11,457 bases of DNA from Deltaproteobacteria bacterium (GTDB taxonomy: Bacteria > Desulfobacterota > Desulfobacteria > Desulfobacterales > ETH-SRB1): NCBI GenBank assembly GCA_019309665.1, contig JAFDFV010000128.1, positions 1 through 11,457 on the forward strand, in the 5' to 3' direction. The position numbers were made by a program, and so were the translations under genes. This document shows, piece after piece, positions 7,406 to 11,457 of the stretch; within the stretch, counting starts at the first letter, position 1, and the number at the start of each line of letters is the position of its first letter. The notes beneath the pieces are model-generated. The model ran no database searches, was not told where the DNA came from, and saw only the letters and a list, made by a program, of their open reading frames with translations.

Positions 7406-8157
7406 GATTTTTTTAAACCCATATCGCCAAAAATATACTGAAGTATTGTGCATGCAGCAACTGCTGCTGTCTCAGCTCTTAATATTCGTGGACCAAGTGA
7501 GGCTGTAACAAATCCGCTGGCTCTTGCATCTTCTATTTCCTTTTCCGAAAAACCTCCCTCAGGACCGAGGACAGCCAAAATTTTTCTATAATGCCTATCA
7601 TGCACCTGTTGAACTGCATCGCTGACAGGCTTTGATTCATTTTCCCAAAAGACAATCTTAAGCTCACACTCATCATCTATTTTTATTACATCATTAAAAG
7701 TTGTTGTTTCAACTATTTCTGTAACATGGCCGCGCCCGCACTGTTTGAGAGCCTCTATTGCAATTTTTTCCCATCGTTTTCTGCGCGCTGAAAGCCTTTT
7801 TTCATCAGGCCTTGGAACCGATCGAATAGATGTAAAAGGAATTAACCTGGCCACTCCTATTTCAGTGAGCTGCCTTGCAAGGCTATCCATTTTTTTGTCT
7901 TTTAATAAGGCCTGAGCCACTATTATCTGTACCGGAGATTCTGAAACCGACAAAAAGCGTTTTGTTATTGATACTTCGACACTTCCCGCTAATAAATTTT
8001 CTATCCTTGCCTCATACTCAAAGCCCCTGCCGTCAAAAAGCCCTATCCTGTCTCCTGATTTCATGCGCAAAACCTTTTTAATGTGTGTTGCATCTGAACC
8101 AGTTATAAATATTTTCGTACTTGTAATCCTCGATTGTTCAATAAAAAATCGGCGCAT
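7402..8157 (-). CDS. rsmE: RsmE, 16S rRNA (uracil1498-N3)-methyltransferase
   Basis: The 251 residues match the usual length and organisation of RsmE. An N-terminal PUA-like RNA-binding part (about 1-70: HIKKVLRMKSGDRIGLFDG) precedes a SPOUT methyltransferase domain with ALLKDKKMDSLARQLTEIGV (83-102), ALKQCGR (136-142), VLGPEGGFSEKEIE (196-209) and LGPRILRAETAA (221-232). The last two form the knotted S-adenosylmethionine site. The enzyme methylates N3 of U1498 in the decoding region of the 30S subunit. The start ATG 8157 has AGGT 7 bases upstream. In many genomes rsmE follows prmA; here it stands alone, oriented opposite to the division genes and towards tRNA-Phe. The leader region contains a heptad-type repeat. 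Confidence 0.96.
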   Translation of the reverse strand: MRRFFIEQSRITSTKIFITGSDATHIKKVLRMKSGDRIGLFDGRGFEYEARIENLLAGSVEVSITKRFLSVSESPVQIIVAQALLKDKKMDSLARQLTEIGVARLIPFTSIRSVPRPDEKRLSARRKRWEKIAIEALKQCGRGHVTEIVETTTFNDVIKIDDECELKIVFWENESKPVSDAVQQVHDRHYRKILAVLGPEGGFSEKEIEDARASGFVTASLGPRILRAETAAVAACTILQYIFGDMGLKKS

Positions 8158-8167
8158 AATTTCGACC

Positions 8168-8307
8168 TGTGCGGTTAGCTTTTAGCAATTAGCGGTTAGC
8201 TTTTGGATAAAACTGTTCAACATCCTCTTTACCTCATTAACCTGTTGATTAAGTTCTCTAAAATTTCTAATTGCCACCCCTTTTCAATGCTAACGGCTAA
8301 CCGCACA
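8168..8307. repeat. CGGTTNN heptad palindrome (copy 2) with internal cargo
   Basis: TGTGCGGTTAGC (8168-8179) is perfectly inverted at 8296-8307. GCGGTTAGCTTTT is directly repeated at 8171-8183 and 8192-8204, and CTAACGG-CTAACCG (8290-8303) forms two heptads in the right arm. The units share CGGTT with the palindrome at 5547-5621 but use AG instead of CA as the variable pair. Between the arms is the reading-frame fragment at 8182-8277. The element occupies the rsmE leader. Confidence 0.75.
8182..8277 (-). pseudogene. C-terminal remnant resembling a four-helix-bundle (23S rRNA-IVP family) protein
   Basis: On the minus strand an open frame reads VAIRNFRELNQQVNEVKR, then MLNSFIQKLTANC and stop, 31 residues from a possible GTG at 8277. 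A stop codon lies just two codons further upstream (8286-8284). FRELNQQVNEVKRMLNSFIQKL has the amphipathic last-helix pattern that I associate with small four-helix-bundle proteins of the 23S rRNA intervening-sequence family, which are about 115-130 residues. That would make this the last quarter only. Its stop lies in the heptad arm. Assignment is from memory of the family pattern and needs a profile search. Confidence 0.45.
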
Positions 8308-8322
8308 AATTGCATAATACAG

Positions 8323-8350
8323 GTTATAGATTAAAATATCCTTCTGCAAA
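8323..8350 (-). promoter_or_regulatory. Candidate promoter for rsmE
   Basis: On the minus strand, TTTGCA (8350-8345), a 16-base spacer and TATAAC (8328-8323) form a moderate sigma-70-type promoter. Transcripts would carry the heptad palindrome in a leader of about 160 bases before rsmE. Confidence 0.35.
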
Positions 8351-8385
8351 TCCTTTTTTGTCTCAGGTGTAAAAAGGCAAATATC

Positions 8386-8414
8386 TTGACACACCATATG
8401 CCATATGCTAATTT
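8386..8414 (+). promoter_or_regulatory. Candidate sigma-70 promoter with a palindrome in its spacer
   Basis: A perfect TTGACA (8386-8391) is followed after 17 bases by TAATTT (8409-8414). The spacer contains CATATG-C-CATATG (8395-8407), a perfect 6-1-6 palindrome and also a direct CATATGC repeat, where a repressor could block polymerase. It points at the acidic-protein gene and is divergent from the rsmE promoter candidate. Confidence 0.45.
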
Positions 8415-8472
8415 CCTAAAATTATAAGGGGTTGCTTAATTTTCAGCAAAATTTTGACACTTTATAAATATG

Positions 8473-8582
8473 AGACCTTTGAAAAATGTTCAGTTTTGTT
8501 CGAGTTCAAGGATGGCGAAGATTTTAACCGGAGGAATACATTGAGTATTTTGAGGATTAAAATTTGAGTCTTTCAAAGGTCT
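8473..8582 (+). repeat. Palindromic intergenic repeat, family 1, copy C
   Basis: The arms AGACCTTTGAAA (8473-8484) and TTTCAAAGGTCT (8571-8582) are perfect 12-base inverted repeats. The core shares GAGTTCAAGGA, the hairpin unit GGAATACATTGAGTATTT (8533-8550) and GAGGATTAAAATTT with copies A and B. It lacks their ATGACGC-GAAATTGG segment, which makes it the shortest copy (110 bp). It lies in the presumed 5' leader of the next gene and ends six bases before its ribosome-binding site. Confidence 0.82.
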
Positions 8583-8588
8583 TAACAT

Positions 8589-8594
8589 GGAGGT
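8589..8594 (+). promoter_or_regulatory. Ribosome-binding site deciding the start of the acidic protein
   Basis: GGAGGT lies 4 bases before ATG 8599. The upstream in-frame ATG 8587 overlaps the site itself and has no Shine-Dalgarno sequence of its own, so 8599 is preferred. Confidence 0.8.
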
Positions 8595-8598
8595 TGAT

Positions 8599-9189
8599 AT
8601 GACAGACAACAATGATACAAATCAACTCAACGATGAAGCAAGCCCGAAGGATGATGAAGATATTATAGACCTTACAGATGTTGTCTCAGACACAGAAGAC
8701 ATCGATGATATTGAACTCCCTGATTATATAGATGAAACAATTAGTGTTTCAGAAGAAAAAAAAGTTCCTGAGCTTGATGATGATATTTTAGACAATATAG
8801 TTAAATTAGAAGACGACCTTAATAAAGACATAGAAATAGATAATTATTTAGATGATGAATTTGTCGATTCTGCAGATTTAGGTTTAGAATTAGATACATC
8901 AGAGGATAAAAAACAGGATATATCCCTTGAGCCTGAGGAAGAATCAGATGAGCTTGGACAGCTAATTGCAGATGTTGTAGAAGACATGCAGCAGAAGGCC
9001 GCCTATGAAAAGGAGACCGCTTCTGATACCTCTGAGCCTATCCCATTATCTCCCGAGCAGGTTGACGAAGCTTTAGAAAGAGTTATAAAGAAGATGTATG
9101 CTGACAAAATCGACAGCATGCTTACTGAAGTAATAGAAAAAACAGTCACAAAAGAAATACAAAGGCTAAAGGCTCTTCTGCTCGAATGA
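8599..9189 (+). CDS. Acidic, largely disordered protein with helical C-terminus; possibly PopZ-like
   Basis: This 196-residue protein has about one third Asp plus Glu, no cysteine or tryptophan, no signal peptide and no membrane segment. Residues 1-150 are low-complexity acidic sequence with a short hydrophobic motif IIDLTDVV (22-29) and acidic/hydrophobic stretches (DDDILDNIVKLEDDL). Residues 151-196 (SPEQVDEALERVIKKMYADK onward) are predicted alpha-helical and end LKALLLE. An acidic disordered body with a DLT-type motif and a C-terminal oligomerising helix region recalls PopZ/DUF2497 polar scaffolds and C-terminal tails of some deltaproteobacterial regulators. This is a resemblance of layout, not a family assignment. 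It is preceded by its own promoter candidate and repeat C, and followed by valS on the same strand. The stop overlaps a GAGACCTTT motif identical to a repeat arm. Confidence 0.8.
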   Translation: MTDNNDTNQLNDEASPKDDEDIIDLTDVVSDTEDIDDIELPDYIDETISVSEEKKVPELDDDILDNIVKLEDDLNKDIEIDNYLDDEFVDSADLGLELDTSEDKKQDISLEPEEESDELGQLIADVVEDMQQKAAYEKETASDTSEPIPLSPEQVDEALERVIKKMYADKIDSMLTEVIEKTVTKEIQRLKALLLE

Positions 9190-9197
9190 GACCTTTC

Positions 9198-9360
9198 AAC
9201 CTAAATTGAGCGATTTTTTACTTGATCTGCGCCAATCTCTTGCGCATAAAGGCTTCGCAAAAAGCCTCAACATATCCACGGGTATGCCTACGGTTTTTGC
9301 AAATCCTTATGCATCAAGATTTCAGCACATATCTTCGCAAAAAAGCGCTCAACTTAGGTT
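9198..9360. repeat. 163-bp foldback palindrome upstream of valS
   Basis: The outer arms AACCTAAATTGAGCG (9198-9212) and 9346-9360 match at 14 of 15 positions when inverted. Inner arms at 9239-9266 (CTTGCGCATAAAGG...GCAAAAA) and 9292-9318 are also inverted with a few mismatches. The centre is CATA-TCCACGGG-TATG (9271-9286). The whole unit is symmetrical around 9279. An open frame across it (from TTG 9206) is a by-product of the repeat. GAGACCTTT (9188-9196), the arm motif of repeats A and C, directly precedes it. Confidence 0.8.
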
Positions 9361-9381
9361 TAAAAATGTGAACGATAAAAA

Positions 9382-9410
9382 AATAGGGGATTATTTAATA
9401 ATCCCCTATT
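9382..9410. terminator. Perfect 14-bp hairpin in the valS leader (terminator or attenuator)
   Basis: AATAGGGGATTATT (9382-9395), one T, then AATAATCCCCTATT (9397-9410) forms a perfect hairpin. On the + strand it is followed by CAAATTTTG, a weak U tract. On the - strand it is followed by seven T (A7 at 9377-9383), but no minus-strand gene ends here. Only 28 bases separate it from the valS start codon. Confidence 0.6.
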
Positions 9411-9438
9411 CAAATTTTGAACTGAGAAAGATTAACAC

Positions 9439-11457
9439 ATGACTTCAAATATTCTTGATAAGGGTTATGAACCACATGAAGTAGAAAAACGCTGGTATGA
9501 TTTCTGGGAAAAAGAACAACTTTTTGCAGCCAAAGATAAAAGCTCTCAAAAACCATATTCAATAGTAATACCCCCGCCAAACGTAACAGGCGTTCTCCAT
9601 ATGGGCCATGCCCTCAATATTACAATGCAGGATATTCTTTGCCGGTACAGGAGAATGCATGGCGACAATGTATTATGGATGCCAGGCACCGACCACGCAG
9701 GTATCGCAACTCAGAATGTTGTGGAAAAAAACCTTGCCGGCGAGGGGCGTGACCGTCATCAGCTAGGCAGAGAAAAGTTTATCGAGGCTGTGTGGAAATG
9801 GCGCAAGGAATACGGCAGCGCAATCATAAACCAGCTTAAACGTCTTGGAGCATCATGCGACTGGGACCGCGAACGCTTTACCATGGATGAAGGGCTGTCA
9901 CTCGCCGTTCGAAAGGTTTTTGTTCAGCTTTATAATGAAGGCCTTATCTACCGCGACAATTATATTATTAACTGGTGTCAGCGTTGCCATACAGCCCTTG
10001 CAGATCTTGAAGTAGAACATGAAGAGCATGACGGCCATCTTTATCACATAAAATATCCCTCAACCGATGGTTCCGGCGTAATTATTGTTGCAACCACAAG
10101 GCCTGAAACAATGCTCGGAGATACAGCGATTGCTGTCAATCCTGAAGATGAGCGCTACCGGAATATCGGATATAACGAAGTCATACTTCCGCTTATGAAC
10201 AGAACTATTCCTATAATCAGGGAAAAATATGTTGATACGTCTTTTGGTACTGGTGCATTGAAAGTTACTCCTGCCCATGATCCAAACGACTTTGAGATAG
10301 GAAGACGTCATAATCTTCCAAGCATAAAAGTCATAGGCGATGACGGGTTAATGACATCCGAAGCAGGACAATTTAAAGGCCTTGACCGTTTCGAATGCAG
10401 GGAGGCTGTTCTCAAAGCCCTTAAAAAAGAGGGTCTTCTCGAAAAAATCGAGCCTCATAAACATAAGGTAGGTCACTGTTACCGCTGCAAAACAGTAGTT
10501 GAGCCGAATTTATCCAAACAGTGGTTTGTTAATGTTAAACCTCTTGCGGAAAAAGCTGTTAAGGCTGTTGAGGATGGTAAAACAAAAATAATCCCTGAAT
10601 CATGGACCAAAAATTATTACAACTGGATGAACGACATCAGGCCTTGGTGTATTTCAAGACAAATCTGGTGGGGGCACCAGATACCGGTATGGACCTGCGA
10701 AAACTGCAATGAAGTGATCGTTGCCGTTGATACACCGGAAACCTGCCCGAAATGCAACGGCAAAAACCTTGTTCAGGAATCCGATGTCCTTGACACATGG
10801 TTCAGCTCTGCGCTGTGGCCCTTTTCCACAATGGGCTGGCCTGAAGAAACACCTCTTTTAAAAACCTTTTATCCCACATCGGTTCTTATAACCGGGTTTG
10901 ATATACTGTTTTTCTGGATTGCGCGCATGATGATGATGGGTATCCATTTCATGGGAGATGTACCTTTTAAAGACGTTTATATACATGCACTGGTACGCGA
11001 CGAAGAAGGCAGTAAAATGAGCAAGTCAAAAGGAAATGTAATCGATCCGCTCACTGTTATAGATCATTATGGAACCGATGCATTCCGTTTTACTCTCGCT
11101 GCCTTTGCGGCTCAGGGACGAGACATAAAAATGTCTGAAAAAAGGGTCGAAGGATACCGCAATTTTGTCAACAAGCTCTGGAATGCCTCCCGTTTTTCCC
11201 TTATGCATCTAAATAAAGGCTATGACGACATTGATTACAATCAACTTTCGCTTCCCGACAGGTGGATTTTATCCAGGCTGAACACCGTTACGGAAAACGT
11301 TAATGACACTCTGGATAATTACAGGTTCAATGAAGCTGCCGGGGCAATTTACAAATTCGTATGGCACGAGTTCTGCGACTGGTACCTGGAAATAATCAAG
11401 CCCACCTTATATGCAAAAGAAAAGCAAAACGAGCGTCAGTCAACTCTGAGCGTTCTC
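9439..11457 (+). CDS. valS: Valyl-tRNA synthetase, 3' truncated by the window end
   Basis: The first 673 codons are present. Full-length ValS is usually about 880-950 residues, so the anticodon-binding end and C-terminal coiled coil are missing. Class I motifs are visible: HMGH (54-57, the HIGH motif in PPPNVTGVLHMGHALN) and KMSKS (526-530). WMPGTDHAGIATQ and LDTWFSSALWPFSTMGW are typical of ValS. The editing domain shows TTRPETMLGDTAIAVNP and TPAHDPND (277-284). Two cysteine pairs (CYRC, and CENC with CPKC) suggest zinc-binding knuckles. It attaches valine to tRNA-Val in the cytoplasm and clears mischarged threonine. ATG 9439 has a weak purine-rich site (GAGAAAG, 9424-9430) 8 bases upstream. 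The gene sits behind a large foldback and a perfect hairpin. Confidence 0.97.
   Translation, partial: MTSNILDKGYEPHEVEKRWYDFWEKEQLFAAKDKSSQKPYSIVIPPPNVTGVLHMGHALNITMQDILCRYRRMHGDNVLWMPGTDHAGIATQNVVEKNLAGEGRDRHQLGREKFIEAVWKWRKEYGSAIINQLKRLGASCDWDRERFTMDEGLSLAVRKVFVQLYNEGLIYRDNYIINWCQRCHTALADLEVEHEEHDGHLYHIKYPSTDGSGVIIVATTRPETMLGDTAIAVNPEDERYRNIGYNEVILPLMNRTIPIIREKYVDTSFGTGALKVTPAHDPNDFEIGRRHNLPSIKVIGDDGLMTSEAGQFKGLDRFECREAVLKALKKEGLLEKIEPHKHKVGHCYRCKTVVEPNLSKQWFVNVKPLAEKAVKAVEDGKTKIIPESWTKNYYNWMNDIRPWCISRQIWWGHQIPVWTCENCNEVIVAVDTPETCPKCNGKNLVQESDVLDTWFSSALWPFSTMGWPEETPLLKTFYPTSVLITGFDILFFWIARMMMMGIHFMGDVPFKDVYIHALVRDEEGSKMSKSKGNVIDPLTVIDHYGTDAFRFTLAAFAAQGRDIKMSEKRVEGYRNFVNKLWNASRFSLMHLNKGYDDIDYNQLSLPDRWILSRLNTVTENVNDTLDNYRFNEAAGAIYKFVWHEFCDWYLEIIKPTLYAKEKQNERQSTLSVL

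Noticed and set aside
8454..8468. Second TTGACA followed by TATAAA
   Set aside because: The two motifs are only three bases apart, so they cannot act together as -35 and -10.
9206..9442. A 78-codon frame starting with TTG upstream of valS
   Set aside because: It lies almost wholly inside the 163-bp foldback repeat and the following hairpin, has no ribosome-binding site and overlaps the valS start.

Overview
The window looks like part of an AT-rich Desulfobacterota chromosome (classic Deltaproteobacteria, perhaps a Desulfobacterales-type sulfate reducer). That placement is inferred from the order tolC-like / ftsE / ftsX / envC-like / ctpA / yibQ-like, the style of the proteins, and the load of palindromic intergenic repeats. 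No 16S gene or lineage marker is present to confirm it.

Bases 1-6599 (+ strand) hold a cell-envelope and division block. It begins inside a TolC-type outer-membrane efflux gene that appears broken by an internal deletion and frameshift. FtsE and FtsX follow (ABC-type division complex), then an EnvC-like coiled-coil protein with a degenerate LytM domain, a CtpA/Prc-type S41 protease, and a membrane-anchored YibQ-type divergent polysaccharide deacetylase. Together they form a plausible septal peptidoglycan-splitting set: FtsEX transmits ATPase cycles to the EnvC-like activator, while the protease and the deacetylase-like protein act in the same compartment.

Bases 6600-7401 hold a stretch with no recognisable gene, then on the - strand a rho-independent terminator, tRNA-Phe(GAA) and a palindromic repeat. 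Bases 7402-8157 (-) encode RsmE, the 16S rRNA m3U1498 methyltransferase. Bases 8158-8598 hold a heptad-based inverted repeat with what looks like the tail of a four-helix-bundle protein gene, divergent promoter candidates, and another palindromic repeat. Bases 8599-9189 (+) encode a very acidic, probably disordered protein with a helical C-terminus, perhaps PopZ-like. After a large foldback repeat and a perfect hairpin, valS begins at 9439 and runs off the end of the window.

The most unusual aspect is the repeat content. There are three copies of one palindromic family with a shared core but two kinds of outer arm, two palindromes built from CGGTTNN heptads, a 163-bp foldback, and a TTTAGGCAC element between ftsE and ftsX. 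Several abut stop codons or ribosome-binding sites of the neighbouring genes.
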